NCBI RefSeq assembly: GCF_010389155.1
Contig: NC_057763.1
Location: 30,672,645 to 30,736,644 of the forward strand
Direction of reading: 5' to 3'
From: Erigeron canadensis
Lineage: Eukaryota; Streptophyta; Magnoliopsida; Asterales; Asteraceae
Length of the DNA stretch: 64,000 bases
The position numbers and the translations under genes are program-made. Shown here one piece after another: positions 35,605-47,549 of this stretch (position 1 is the stretch's first letter; each line of letters opens with the position of its first letter). The notes below the pieces were generated by a model that was not told the origin of the DNA, ran no database searches, and saw only the letters and a list, made by a program, of their open reading frames with translations.

Positions 35605-35994
35605 AGGGTACAATCAAATAAGAACAGTTTTAAAACAAGAACAGTGAGAACACTTAAAAAAATCATTTGATGCATTAAAAGTCCATAAACTAACATAGTG
35701 CATAACTAATTATCATTATTTAAGTGTATAACAACACATTGGCCTGTCAAAATCAAGAAAATCATGTTTTTTGTTTTGTGCATCCATCTTGGATGCATAT
35801 TCTTCAAAATGATGCATCCACCAAAAAACATGATTTTTTCGATTTTGACGGATCAATGTGTTGTTAAACACTTAAATAATGATAATTAGTTATGCACTAT
35901 GTTAGTTTTATGGACTTTTAATGCATCAAAATCATGTTTTTTAAGTGTTTTCACCGTTCTTATTTTAAAACTGTTCTCACCGGAGTGTTACCCT
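35605..35994. mobile_element. Full-length foldback MITE, ~390 bp
   Basis: Ends AGGGTA...TACCCT, with TATATA on both outer sides. The left half (from AGAACAGTTTTAAAAC) and the right half (to TTTTAAAACTGTTCTCAC) are inverted copies along nearly the whole length. The centre holds GATGCATCC/GGATGCATA inverted motifs. The element can fold end to end into one hairpin. It is non-coding. Confidence 0.65.
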
Positions 35995-37145
35995 ATATAT
36001 ATATATAATACATAGATGTGTAGGGTGTTATTCAAATTAATCTAGTTTTCAATCTAAATTTTGCCAAATCGATCTAATTCTTAATGATTATTAGCTATCG
36101 TTATAAGATATTTGATGAATTTAAATAATTTGTTTAAGGGTATCGCTAATAATAGCCCTATATGATGTTGTCAATAATTTACACATTATTGTGAATGTGA
36201 ATAAAATATTATACTTTTAACATAAATTTTATAGATTGGCTTTTATACAAAAAGTAAATTTTTTTATACATATATACTAATGATAGCATCCAAAACTTTG
36301 TTTAATAATCTATATAAATTTTTATCTTTGTGCTCCTTAGCATCACTTCTACATATGTTTAAATAGTTACTCTATTAGGGGCAAGGATATAGTGTCATAA
36401 ATTGACACTTTAGTAAATAATTTAACCAATAAGATCATGCCATGTGGACTTGAAAAAATTTACCAATTTTTACCAAGAAAAACCAAATTAAAGGGTGTAG
36501 TGAGTTATTGGTACAAATTGACAACTATATATCAATAATAGATAAGATAATTATAATAATATAAATATAATATAATATGTATACATACTCACACCCACCA
36601 CACCACACCACTGGAGTTTGATTAAATTTATATCTCTCCGTCTATATCTGCCCACACACCGACAAATCTTCAACTCTGATCTATATGTATACTTCAACTC
36701 TAGATGTATATATATTCTTTCTTCGTCGGAAAGAATAAAAAGAGGAAGGATACCAAGGGAGTAATTGCCTATTTTCGCCAGAAAACGAAAGTGTCGTCGT
36801 AAAAAAAGGAAGGAACAAGAGGTATATATATGTGTGTGTGTATTATATATATATATATATATCGATTAGAAAAAAAAGAAGAATGGTCAAATCACTTTTT
36901 CCAACACACCCAATGTTCACATGCATCGGCTATTCTTGGCCGATTGAAGTTTGTTTCGGTCAAAAATTACCTAAGATAATTTTAGAGGATTTTAGACAAC
37001 TCATGAACCAAAGATTTGTGAGTGGGGTTTGGTGTTCGGGGATCTTCAATTAAAAGGGAAGTTTTCTTAGCAATAACGACTAAAACTAAGAGTTTTAACT
37101 TAAAAGAGTTTTGAGAAACCCTTTGAGACATAAATACTTTGAGTG
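35995..37145. other. No recognised gene
   Basis: AT-rich sequence with a (TA)n tract at 36843-36860. An ORF of 73 codons at 36832-37053 is not recognised. Confidence 0.35.
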
Positions 37146-39360
37146 TCACACCCCACCTTAGGCGGAATCGTAGGATATGACGAAAAGATATAGCAATAGC
37201 ACATGGACTTTATAATAGAGTCATACTAAATGAAATCCAAATAAATGTGATTTCCACAAGCGGAACGTCTAGGCAACACGCCTCAAATAGCAAAAGAAGT
37301 AACAAATTGCAAATAGTGTTCAATGTTTCAAATGCAATCTAGGAGTCCATGAAGGATCCCTTTATTAGTCTTCCTTAAAGTCCTTATGCTCAATCTTCTT
37401 AAGCATTATTATTACCTGAAAATGAATGCTCGAAAATATCAACATAATGTTGGTGAGTTCGTAGGTTTATAGGAATACAAATGAATTTGCTGTGCATGAT
37501 AAATGAGGTTTGGACAATAGTGTAAATATAAACATGTAGCAGCCTGTATGCAATCCAAATACTGATCAATGCCATCATAGTTATCCAACAACACAATCCC
37601 CATCACTCCTGCCAACAACTCAATCACATCACTTGCCAACAACTCAATCACACACTGTAATACCAACAACTATCAGCTGGAGTATATAGTTGGTCGATAG
37701 ATTTCAAATAGTCTTCAATAGATATCAACAGACATCTATTGCATCATAGAATCAACACAAACAAGCTAGCATACACATTTCATAATTACACGTATTTGTC
37801 CAAGAAAACAAACAAGTTTTGGCACAACTAGTAAAGAAATGAAAAGTGTTTTGAGCATCATTTTCCCCCAAATAAGTAAAATAAAAAGGGGTCACGAAAC
37901 TCACCTCAATCAGCAAGCAGTTGTGCAAAGTCCAAAAGATCACTAGAATCTACACAACATATACATGTACAAGTTACAATTATGGACATGGTCAATAACC
38001 GTCCATTGTAACCCGCATTTGATGATATACATATATGGCTACTTTCAAAATATTCACAACTGATTTGTCATGTATTATTAAGTTACAAGTCACATAACTT
38101 AATATAGTGTATTTGTTTTAATGATATACCATTGGTTTCTACAAGTTCATATTCATTGAAATTTTTAGTAACTTTATCTATTTTTTATTAGGACGAAACG
38201 AAAAATTCAAGCTTTCAAATCTTAACCATTGTAACCTTAGAGTGCACTTACATGAATTTTTACTTAATTTATTTCGCACGTTAACTATTTTTAAAAATTC
38301 CATAATCACATACTAGTCAGAAAATTCACTGTTTGCGCGCAGAAAAGTTTTTATAAAAGTTAAGAGCCTTTGAAGCTTCAAAAAAATCCAAATTTTTTTC
38401 CTGTACACTCTTAACATCTTAAAAATGTTTCTGAAAAAAAATAATCTTCCAGTTCATAAAATCGACCAAGATATGACTATTTGAAGTCGACCTAAATCTG
38501 TTCGGAAAACTCAGCTTTGCGCAGTTTTGTTATAAAATTCGTTTGACAACCTTAAACTTCATATTTTTACACGAAACCAATTCCACCAGAAAGTAGATTT
38601 CCTGAATTTAATTTTAGACACCAAAAACGTGACTTAACCATCTTCCATGACCAAGATACGACCTTTCAAAGTTAACAAACCGAATTTGTCCAGATTCTGA
38701 AATAACTCAAATTTACTGTTTTAAAGACTACTACAAATAAATCTTTCCAACACCTATTTAAATCTGTTATTAAGATTTCCGTCTTCATAATTTGATTTCT
38801 TAGATTATATTAATTACTACACTAAAATTAATACGTAAACTTTTAAGACTAATGTGATCTATACTTTAAGCTCTTGATTTAACCATAAAAAGACATTCAT
38901 TAGTTATTACAAATTTTGCCATAATATATATATTCATCAAATAGGCTACTTATAATAAAAGATCAATAAAGAAAAAGATATAGTTATATATGAAAAGAAA
39001 AGATAAATATATTACCTCAAGATTGATAATCACTCCTTAAATACCTTAGCAAAATAAAATAAAATATAATCTATAAGGATTTTAACCATAAATTATATAT
39101 AAGATCTTTAAAAAAAAATAATGTAAATTAAATTTTAACTCACCAAAATCCAAGAATTCCTTAAGATAAATTGTTTTGACAATCAAGTGATGAATAAAAT
39201 TTTAGTTTTTAGATGGTGTGTTTGCTCAATTGAATGGCAATAGGAGAATAATCTTGTGATTTGGTTTGTCCGTAAGTTTCAAGGAGTGCAAGAAAAGGTT
39301 TTTCTTATCTTGGTGTTAATTATGTAGTGTTTATCTACAATTAGGATTTATGGCTTTTTT
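37146..39360. mobile_element. Probable LTR-type retroelement sequence
   Basis: It opens TGTCACACCCCACCTTAGGC, a start typical of some plant LTRs. A long non-coding stretch follows with repeated CCAAGATA(T/C)GAC phrases (38468-38480 and 38650-38662). No gag/pol was seen, and I could not find a matching end or target duplication, so the right boundary is arbitrary. Confidence 0.35.
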
Positions 39361-39989
39361 TTTCTTTATTAACATAATATAAATTGAACTTGAATGGAAT
39401 ACCATGTCCCTTCGCGATCGACTAAGCTAGGAAGATTAGTCCAACTCAAATTCAAATTCTAGCTTTCTTGTTAGACACATATCACTTATTTGTTATAAAT
39501 ATAAGTACTTGAATTTACATATAGTTAGGATATATATCATTATTATTATGATGAACTAAAAATTCAAATGGGATGGGATAAATCCTGTAGCTGTAAATTC
39601 CATTTCACAAGGTTGGAATGATGTACTTTGGTATTTGATATAAACTTTATTTGAACTTTCTAGTTGTTTTATAAGTTAACATTATAAAACTATTATCTTA
39701 CATTGATGGTTATAGATTTTAACTCATTACTATAATGTATAGAGATTTACCAATGTTTAGAAATGAATATGACATGTAACTATATGTCTAGATATCAATG
39801 GAAATAACTATAACCGTCTATGTTTAGAAAATTGAGTGACTAAATCATAAACTATTGGAATTCAAGTAATAAGAGTCACATATTAGAATGATTACAACAT
39901 CTCTACGCTTGTTATACTATGTAGGCACATTGACTTGCCAAGAAATTTGAAATGTAAGCTAGAGACTATAATAAATTACCAGTTTTTGT

Positions 39990-40610
39990 GACGGATGTCA
40001 CATTGAGTAACTAAGAAAACTATTGAAGATAAAATAGAGTATTGCGAATTAACACTAGGATCTTAGAGAAATATAGAAAAGTATAACGACACCAGAATTT
40101 TGTTGACGAGGAAAAACCTTGATCCAGTTAAGTGATCTCAGGTAGAAAAAACTTCCTGCTGTTCTATTATTATTACTCTTGTTTGTGAATAGTTACAATG
40201 AAATGAATGAATGAACGAACGAATAAGAAGCTAATAATAGCTAAACAAATGATTTGTTGTTGTCGAGTGAATGAATGCTTGTATGATGATTGCTTATGTG
40301 TGTAATGTATGCGATCGAAACGATGTCTTCCTTTCTGAACGAGATCTTCTTTTATTTATAGAGTTAGAAGTTGAACCATATCTCCGAAATATTTGAGATC
40401 TTCCTAGACTTGCTCTTTACGCTGAAGAAATGGCATAGATGACCGTTGAGTGTTATTCTTCACATGGTAAATCTGTTATCAATCCAGATTCTTGTGGATG
40501 AAGTGGTAAACTATCCATTGAAACACGTTTTCTTCATGTGACACGCTTTGACTTCGATCCTGCATATAATATCTACTATACTAGACATATATTCGTTAGT
40601 AAAATCATGG
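39990..40610 (-). mobile_element. LTR-like segment, Copia style
   Basis: On the minus strand a TATA-like CTATAAATAAAAGAAG (around 40350) precedes a leader. Then come GATCACTTAACTGGATCAAG and GTTTTTCCTCGTCAAC, wording common in plant Copia LTR R/U5 regions. Boundaries are unclear. Confidence 0.3.
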
Positions 40611-41896
40611 ATCATGAGGATATCAAGATCCTTTCATATCATGATAATAACATAACATAGTCTAAACTAATAACCGGATTTAAGAATCCCTTAAGACCAT
40701 AGGCGGAACTACATGGAGTCTAGTGATAGCCTGGGCTACGGGTCCGCTAGATCCATGTAGTGTATTTTTTTTTAAAAACGATGTATTATTTATTAGTGTT
40801 ACGGGTCAAATAAATATGAGATACCCGTCAATGTAACTAATTCTAAAATTTTGAAAGATTATCCTAATAATAAAACTTATGAAGACATACTTATGCAATT
40901 AAATGATAAATCGAAACTACCAAAGTGCCAAAAATTTTTGAAAATCATTAAAAGTAGCCAAAATTTTTTAAAAATCGTAACAATATATTTAGTCGGTATC
41001 GTTATTTTACGTCGATAAGGTTAGCTATAAAAAAATTTGTGCTACCCGTTCCTCTCAATCCTGGGTCCGCCATTGTTGGCGCCGAGATGCCAACAAGGAT
41101 TCGGGGTTTGGATCGAGCCTGCATACCCTGTGCTCTAAGTACCATGTGCTCTAAGTACCATGTACGCAGTACACTTGTAAAACAATAGATATAGATTTAG
41201 ATGTGTTATCTTTTGCCAGCTGTATTAATTTATCTACACGTAGGTATGTTGCAATAGTACAAAGCTACAAATGCAATATCAGTGCACCTTCCGACCCTAC
41301 CCAAAATTTCCAGTAAACTTTATAATGTCCAAAAACGTGTTGCGTAGTGAAATTAAAATAGTTCCAAGTATCATTTGTTTGATATGGTATCCATACAACG
41401 AATATAAACTACGTGTTAACCATATTTTTTAAAGTTATGGTTTACTAATGGGCACACTTGGCATACTTATTAAGGTGTCCGTAAGATTGTAAAAAATACC
41501 CCTACATAACTCAAAAGCCAATTTTCAACAGATATTCTTTCACAACCCTCACACAATATTAAAGATAAAAGCTCTTTAAATTAGATTCAATTTTAAAGAT
41601 GAAACTAGAACAAATTTAACCTTAGAATTTAAATAAATGGTTGATAATTGCCTAAATTTATCTCTAATGTTAGTATCTTTTTATTAAGTTAAATTAAAAG
41701 AAAAAAAAAAAAAAAGAAAGATAGATAAAACTCAAAGAAAATAATGGATTCTTTTAATTAAATAATCTAAAAATTTTCCACATCATAAGATGATAAACAA
41801 ATGACCAAATGAATGGATAAAATTAAAAAATAGAATTAGTTAAATCCACATGTCATAACCTTATGATTTCATGAATGTTTTTAAACTAATTTTTTA

Positions 41897-42256
41897 AAGG
41901 ATAAATCAATTTTTTTTTAAAGGTAAATTTCATTAGAAACTTTGTGTCGTGATTCGACAACGAGAGTTCTAGAATATTATACGTTGTCTTAACTGGGTCC
42001 GCGCTAGAGAGCTCTCTCGAAGTAGAAATGTATATTTCAAATACCGGATGGCCGGGAAAACCCCATACTAATCCGGCCGAAGGCATGATGATTAATAGGG
42101 GAAAACCCGCCCCCTTAGACTTGAACGTATACCAAACCAAACCATAATAAAAAGACTTAATTCATATTTCCTTTTCAAGGATTAAACACAAGACCTCAAA
42201 CATGAGGTATGGCCTTACAATTATTGAGTTAAAACTCAAGTACAAGGATATATCAT
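41897..42256 (-). mobile_element. SINE with target-site duplication
   Basis: The body, 41911-42243, is on the minus strand. Near-identical flanks AAGGATAAATCAAT (41897-41910) and AAGGATATATCAT (42244-42256) form the target duplication. The 5' head contains a tRNA-like B box (GAGGTCTTGTGTTTAATCC). The body shares TTCTACTTCGAG, GAGCTCTCTAG and GTTAAGACAACGTAT with 58940-59239. The tail is A-rich on its own strand. It lies between kinase copies 1 and 2. Confidence 0.65.
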
Positions 42257-42428
42257 TTTTGAAAACTAAAATGGTCAAAAGCTCAAAATATGGTATTTTA
42301 TCAATATTCATATGTACCAATATGTACAAAATAAATTGTATGCTTGTTTCACAACTATTGGTCTAAAACTAACTTTGTTAGTATCTAAATAATTAATTAT
42401 TTACAACTCATCATAATTTTCAGCTCCA

Positions 42429-43535
42429 CTAATGAAGGTGCAAATCCACCTCCATCTCATGATCACCTACCACATCTATCACCTGATCCACTTTTCTGAT
42501 TGTGATCCATTCATTTTCGTCTTTTTCATATGCCCATTTTGGCATCATCATCCTCCCTGAATTGTTAGCCAAGTTTTTTATTCTTTGTCTCAATATGTTT
42601 GTTGCACATATAGATTCTGAAAAATGAGTACTCAGTACTAATGATGATGATGATGATGATGGTTCATCCATTGAATCCCAAACATCTTGATCAAGTATAC
42701 TTGTTGGTGAACTTGTAACAAATTTCTCGCAACTGATTTGGTTTGAACTTTCGTCGAATTTTGGTTGTATATACGGATGATTTATAAGTTGTTTCGCTGT
42801 CCACCTTTGTTTTGGATCACGAACCAAACACTTGGTTAGAAAATCCCTTGCTTGATCACACAATTCATTTGGGATATCCGGAATTTCATTAGAAAATGCA
42901 ATTTTGTAAAGAAGTGATACCGGGTCATTATTAACATTAGCCCATAGTAAATCACCAGTCATCATTTCAAGAATTGTGCATCCAAGTGCCCATATATCTG
43001 CCGGAAAACCTTGTTCTTCGCCTCTTGCAACTTCAGGGGCCATGAACATTGGAGTACCACGAATTTGGGCTACCTCAGTGGCCCATTTAGCAGAACCCAA
43101 ATCTCCAATTTTTATAACACCATTATGATCAACTAAAATATTTGCACCTTTAATATCACAATGTACTACGCCACACGAATGAATGTACTCTAGCCCTTTG
43201 ACAATTTGTCTTGTGTAGCTTGCAATTTCCAAACTATTGAAACCACCACAATTTCGGGCCTTTAACAAATCGATAATCGAACCACACGCCATGTAATCCA
43301 TAAATAGATTGTACATCAACTTGTTATTATTATCTTCTCTAGTGGTGTCACACCCTTTGTAGCTCACAATAAAAGGACTTTTCAAGATTGACAAAAAATG
43401 TTGCTCCTTCTTCAAATTCTCCGACTGCGAATAATCAACTGATTTGACTGCGAAAGTATCACCAGAGGTGGAGGTAGCGGCAAAGACGGTGGCGTAGGAA
43501 CCGCGGCCAAGAAAAGGGCCTTTAGCCCACTTCAT
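42429..43535 (-). CDS. MAPKKK17/18-like protein kinase, copy 2
   Basis: Intronless, 368 residues, the most diverged of the three. It has MKWAKGPFLGRGSYATV at the N-terminus, FAVK for ATP binding, HCDIKGAN in the catalytic loop, DLG (followed by SAKW, where copies 1 and 3 have CAKW) and MAPEVARG. The C-terminal tail includes a Ser run (DEPSSSSSS), the shared SPTSILDQDVWDSMD and EWITIRK motifs, and an extension ending EMEVDLHLH that is absent from copy 1. It is expected to act as a cytosolic/nuclear MAPKKK. ABA-linked regulation is inferred from the family and from ACGTGGC at 43794-43800. Whether copy 2 has a distinct role cannot be told. Confidence 0.9.
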   Translation of the reverse strand: MKWAKGPFLGRGSYATVFAATSTSGDTFAVKSVDYSQSENLKKEQHFLSILKSPFIVSYKGCDTTREDNNNKLMYNLFMDYMACGSIIDLLKARNCGGFNSLEIASYTRQIVKGLEYIHSCGVVHCDIKGANILVDHNGVIKIGDLGSAKWATEVAQIRGTPMFMAPEVARGEEQGFPADIWALGCTILEMMTGDLLWANVNNDPVSLLYKIAFSNEIPDIPNELCDQARDFLTKCLVRDPKQRWTAKQLINHPYIQPKFDESSNQISCEKFVTSSPTSILDQDVWDSMDEPSSSSSSLVLSTHFSESICATNILRQRIKNLANNSGRMMMPKWAYEKDENEWITIRKVDQVIDVVGDHEMEVDLHLH

Positions 43536-43639
43536 ATTGGTTTATGTTTTATGGAAAGAAATAGAAAAAAGTTGAGGGGTAAAAGAACTACTACTGTTGT
43601 ATTGGTTAAGTTGGTTATTGAGATTTGAAGAGCTTTGAT

Positions 43640-43890
43640 AGTTTATGTATATATAGTGGCGTGTGTCTATGTATATATGTGGATGTGTGTGAAAAACGAG
43701 TTGTCTAGTTATTTGGTTGGTTGGGTGTGAAGTTTATAGGTGGCATCTCTTTCTCCATTTAGAGTTGGTGATTTCCTTAACGAAAAATTGACAACGTGGC
43801 TAAATATTAGTAGTAGGCCGTGACAGCATTTTAGGCATGGCCATGACGTACGGAAACTAAGTGGCATGGACACTTGTCACTAACATTTGT
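43640..43890 (-). promoter_or_regulatory. Conserved proximal promoter of kinase copy 2
   Basis: TATATATAGTGGCGTGTG (TATA around 43648-43655), TTATTTGGTTGG, TATAGGTGGCATCTCTTTCT and ACAACGTGGC (ACGTGGC at 43794-43800) precede GGCCATGACG and GGACACTTGTCAC. The site corresponding to TACGTGGC of copies 1 and 3 reads AAGTGGC here. Confidence 0.6.
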
Positions 43891-44499
43891 GTGTTAGAAT
43901 AGGAAATAATGATATAGATACAACTTACTTGTGGGATTTTATTACATACGATTTGGGGAAGTAAACATCACAAAATTTTAATTGTTTGGAACCGTGTACA
44001 TGTGGATGATGAGAATTAAGGCGCATTTGTGATTTGATGCAGATAATGTTTAATCATTTTTTTGACAGTTTATGCAAGATTATTTTTACTCACAGGATCT
44101 AGAAAGTACTATATGTAGTTACGCAATTGATGATGGAATGAAGTCAAAGGCTTTATGATTTTGTTTACCTTTTTAACAAGTATAGCATCTTCGTTACCTT
44201 TTCGATAATTCACCGGTTTTAATTTCCACCTCATCTTTCTATATATACACACATCTCAAAGTATAAGAACTTATCCAAAGGGTATAAACAGTAGTGGTGA
44301 AACTATATGGTGACCAAGATGGTCTTCATAACCCCATAATGTTTAAAAATCTATATATATCTAGTATGTTATTTTTATGTATATATTATTTTTAAAAGTA
44401 ATTGGCAGCATATACTTGTGTAATTTTAAATTTTAAAACTTGTAAGTATCATACAAATTATTCGGCGTCCCCGCAAGAAAATTGTTCCACTATATAGAA

Positions 44500-44860
44500 G
44501 GTTGTAAAATCAAAAAAATTGAATAAACGATATAATTGGACAAGTTATCTTTCAATAGTCTATATATGATGTCATTTTGAGAGGTAATTATAGGATAAGG
44601 ATATGTAAATATTAAAAGATAAACTTTGAAACTAAACTCAAAATTATGGGTTGGATACCTTCCTTTGTATTTATGTTTGTTGACTTTGAAAACAAAACAA
44701 CGTGACAATTATGCGGTAAGGTAGAAGAAGGTTGGAGGTAAATTGGGTTGAACTACTAAAGCAGGTGTACTTGATATCAATCATTCCACTTTTTGGTAGA
44801 ATTTCCTCTCACACCTTGAGTTATAACTTGTCTAAAAACAAAGTCTTAGTCATGTACTTG
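44500..44860 (-). other. Conserved distal upstream block, kinase copy 2
   Basis: Same block as 34390-34740 (TGTTTGTTGACTTTGAAAA, GGTTGAACTACTAAAGC, TTTTTGGTAGAAT). Small indels break the reading frame that is shared by the blocks of copies 1 and 3. Confidence 0.55.
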
Positions 44861-45354
44861 CTAACTTGGCCTATTCATTGGCCATTGTTAAAGTTAAAAT
44901 AAATATGATTAGTCCATTATGCTTTTGCATTTATAACTAGATGTGCTATAGTTATTTTCCTTCCTAATTCAACAGCAAACTATACAGATTCTTTTAAAGC
45001 CTACGAGCTTATTGTTCGTTAAAGTGGACTACTCTGAATCAATACAATGCACATGTCCACATGGGTTTATAAAAGCTTGTGATATGACCTTGTGTCAAGA
45101 TATATATAAGTTTTTTTCTTACATATGAAACTCATGTGAGTGTGAAGCTACAATACATATAAAAATTGGCAACGACTACAATATATACGGTGGCTTCTTT
45201 TCACACATACATTTTTGGGACCGCCTAATAAATAGTTTGTGAGGCTAAATTGTGAACAACGAGGCTACGTGCAACACTAATAAAATGTGGTAAAGGTTTT
45301 TATATTCAACACGTGTTCATGGGTTCTGGTCTTATTACATCACCAAATACGAAA

Positions 45355-45500
45355 TATAGCTTCTAGAAAAGGTTGTTTATTGCTGATCGATGACTTGCGG
45401 ATAAAGTGAAGTGTTGAGTGCTATTGTTAATTTGGTGATTAAGTAGATTGGTGGTTGTAACTTCTAAATCAAGATTATCTGTTCATAACGGTCCCCTAAA
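45355..45500 (-). other. Most distal shared block, kinase copy 2
   Basis: CTTCTAGAAAAGGTTG and TGGTTGTAACTTCTAAATCA, then AACGGTCCCCTAA, match the corresponding blocks of the other copies. Confidence 0.55.
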
Positions 45501-45789
45501 CATTACGATGTTAGAAAACGCTAGTCTTATTTTGCGCTCAAAGGAATTATTACATCATGTAAGCTCGACTACGTGCTATATAGTTATACTTTCAATATAA
45601 ATGATGATGACTCTTAAACTACCTACCTGAATATATAATCCTAAATTACCACAAGTCAGAAATTGAACTCGGCCTGTAATTCATTCTAATAATTAAATAA
45701 GAGCATTTTCTCATTTATCACGTCTCTGTATTTTGTTCCAGTTATCTAAATCATTATATAGTATAACCAAAGATATATAAGTTTTAGCT

Positions 45790-45975
45790 AAAATAAATTA
45801 AGTATTAAAGTAAAATAAATAAAATAATATGTTTTTTTTTCCAATGAAAATCAACGTGCATCATGAAAATCATCATGCATCAATTGCTTCGTGAATCTTC
45901 GTGCATCAATTTAACCATGATCTAATGGTTAAAATCTTGTCATTTTTGTTTTACTTTAATACTTGTTTTACAATA
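45790..45975. mobile_element. Small foldback MITE
   Basis: AAGTATTAAAGTAAAA near 45810 is inverted as TTTTACTTTAATACTT near 45948-45964. The interior has CATGCATCAATTGCTTC and TTCGTGCATCAATT-type repeats. Ends are not precise. Confidence 0.45.
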
Positions 45976-46336
45976 CCAAACTCAAAGATATATATTGTTT
46001 AATTATTTATTTTTAGGTAGTATCTAATATAATATTAATACATCTTGACATTAACTTTTAGTAAAGTTTAGTTTATCTACATAGTGGTGCATGTACAACA
46101 GTTTAGTTTAATCGTAACAATAGGTGGAAAAAAAATAGTATATTAAGTAGTTAAATACATTGGAGATCGATGTCGGTAAAATAAAACAAAATTGATGTAC
46201 ATGTGACAAATGTTGTCTCAATTAATAACTCTTGAAAATTTTACACGGATCACAAAACTGTTAAAAGTCAAAAAATTGTTGTTTCGAAGATATGGTAAAA
46301 AGATATATGTACTTGTTTCACATACAACTATCGTTA

Positions 46337-47458
46337 TTATCTAAAAAATAAACTGCTTATTCTACAAGTACAAGTCATGATGTTCGAATCACAGCCACAT
46401 ATGGTGCAAAAAACACCCCCACTATTTGTTTTCCTGTCAACATCTTCATTCAATCTGATTGTGATCCATTCATTTTCCCCCTTTTCACATTCCCACTTTG
46501 GCTTCATCTCATACTTGCCCGCTAAATGTTTCATTCTTTGCCTTACTGATTTTAAAGAACACGTAGATTCAGAAAATTCGGTACTCGCCAATGATGCATC
46601 CATTGAATCCCAAATATCTTGATCAAGTACGCTTGTTGGTGAGCTTGTGACGAATTTATCACAATTGATTTGGTTTGAAATGTCATCAAATTGTTGAATA
46701 TACGGGTGGTTTAGAAGTTGTTTCGCGGTCCATCTTTGTCTTGGATCACGAACCAAACACTTGCTTAGAAAGTCCTTTGCTTGATCACACAACTCATTTG
46801 GGATTTTCGGGATTTCATTTGAAAATGCAATTTTGTAAAGAAGTGATACCGGGTCATTAACATTAGCCCATGGTGAATCACCTGTCATCATTTCGATTAT
46901 TGTGCATCCAAGTGCCCATATATCTGCTGGAAAGCCTTGTTCCTGGCCCCTTGCAACTTCGGGGGCCATGAACATTGGGGTCCCATGAAATTTGGACCCC
47001 TCATTGGCCCATTTAGCACAACCCAAATCGCCAATTTTAGCAATATTTCCATCTACCATAATATTGCGACCTTTAATATCGCAATGCACTATGCCGCAAG
47101 AATGAATGTAATTTAACCCTTCAACTATCTGTCTTGTGTAGCTTGCAATTTCCAAATTGCTTAAACCATCACCATTTCGGGCACTTAATAAATCGATAAT
47201 CGAACCACACGACATGTATTCTATAAACATATTGTACATCATCATCTTGTTGTTGCCTTCTCTAGTAATGTCACACCCTTTGTAGCTCACAACATAAGGA
47301 CTTTTCAAGATTGACAAAAAATGTTGTTCCCTTTTCAAACTCTCTGATTGTGATAACTCAACTGATTTGACCGCGAAAATATCGCCGGATGTTGAGGTTG
47401 CGGCAGAGACGGTGGCAGAGGAACCACGGCCTAGAATATGGCTTCTAGTCCACTCCAT
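46337..47458 (-). CDS. MAPKKK17/18-like protein kinase, copy 3
   Basis: Intronless, 373 residues from the ATG at 47458. The open frame continues upstream to 47596, but MEWTRSHILGRGSS aligns with the other copies and the TATA tract (47553-47575) lies between the two ATGs, so the upstream extension is leader/promoter. Motifs: GRGSSATV, FAVK, HCDIKGRN, DLG in place of DFG, FMAPEVARG. The tail has SPTSVLDQDIWDSMD and EWITIRLNED, then a Cys-rich end (GVFCTICGCDSNIMTCTCR) that copies 1 and 2 lack. This may be a read-on into former 3' sequence. Two ACGTGGC sites lie in its promoter (47759-47765 and 47817-47823), the most of the three. Confidence 0.9.
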   Translation of the reverse strand: MEWTRSHILGRGSSATVSAATSTSGDIFAVKSVELSQSESLKREQHFLSILKSPYVVSYKGCDITREGNNKMMMYNMFIEYMSCGSIIDLLSARNGDGLSNLEIASYTRQIVEGLNYIHSCGIVHCDIKGRNIMVDGNIAKIGDLGCAKWANEGSKFHGTPMFMAPEVARGQEQGFPADIWALGCTIIEMMTGDSPWANVNDPVSLLYKIAFSNEIPKIPNELCDQAKDFLSKCLVRDPRQRWTAKQLLNHPYIQQFDDISNQINCDKFVTSSPTSVLDQDIWDSMDASLASTEFSESTCSLKSVRQRMKHLAGKYEMKPKWECEKGENEWITIRLNEDVDRKTNSGGVFCTICGCDSNIMTCTCRISSLFFR

Positions 47459-47549
47459 GTTGATTTTATTTTCTTGACAGAATAAAGAAGAAAGAGTGTT
47501 GTTTGAATAATTGTTGTATATTGTTTGGACATATTTTTGAGGGGTTTGA

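Noticed and set aside
37439..37943. Minus-strand ORFs of 63-76 codons
   Set aside because: They overlap in several frames inside a region that looks like LTR-type repeat; no gag/pol motifs.
40690..41100. AGGCGGAACTAC ... GGGTCCGCC ends suggesting another TIR element
   Set aside because: The termini are only loosely inverted and no target duplication could be found.
42640..42662. ATGATGATG trinucleotide run in kinase copy 2
   Set aside because: Encodes the Ser run in the C-terminal tail; ordinary codon repeat, no separate feature.
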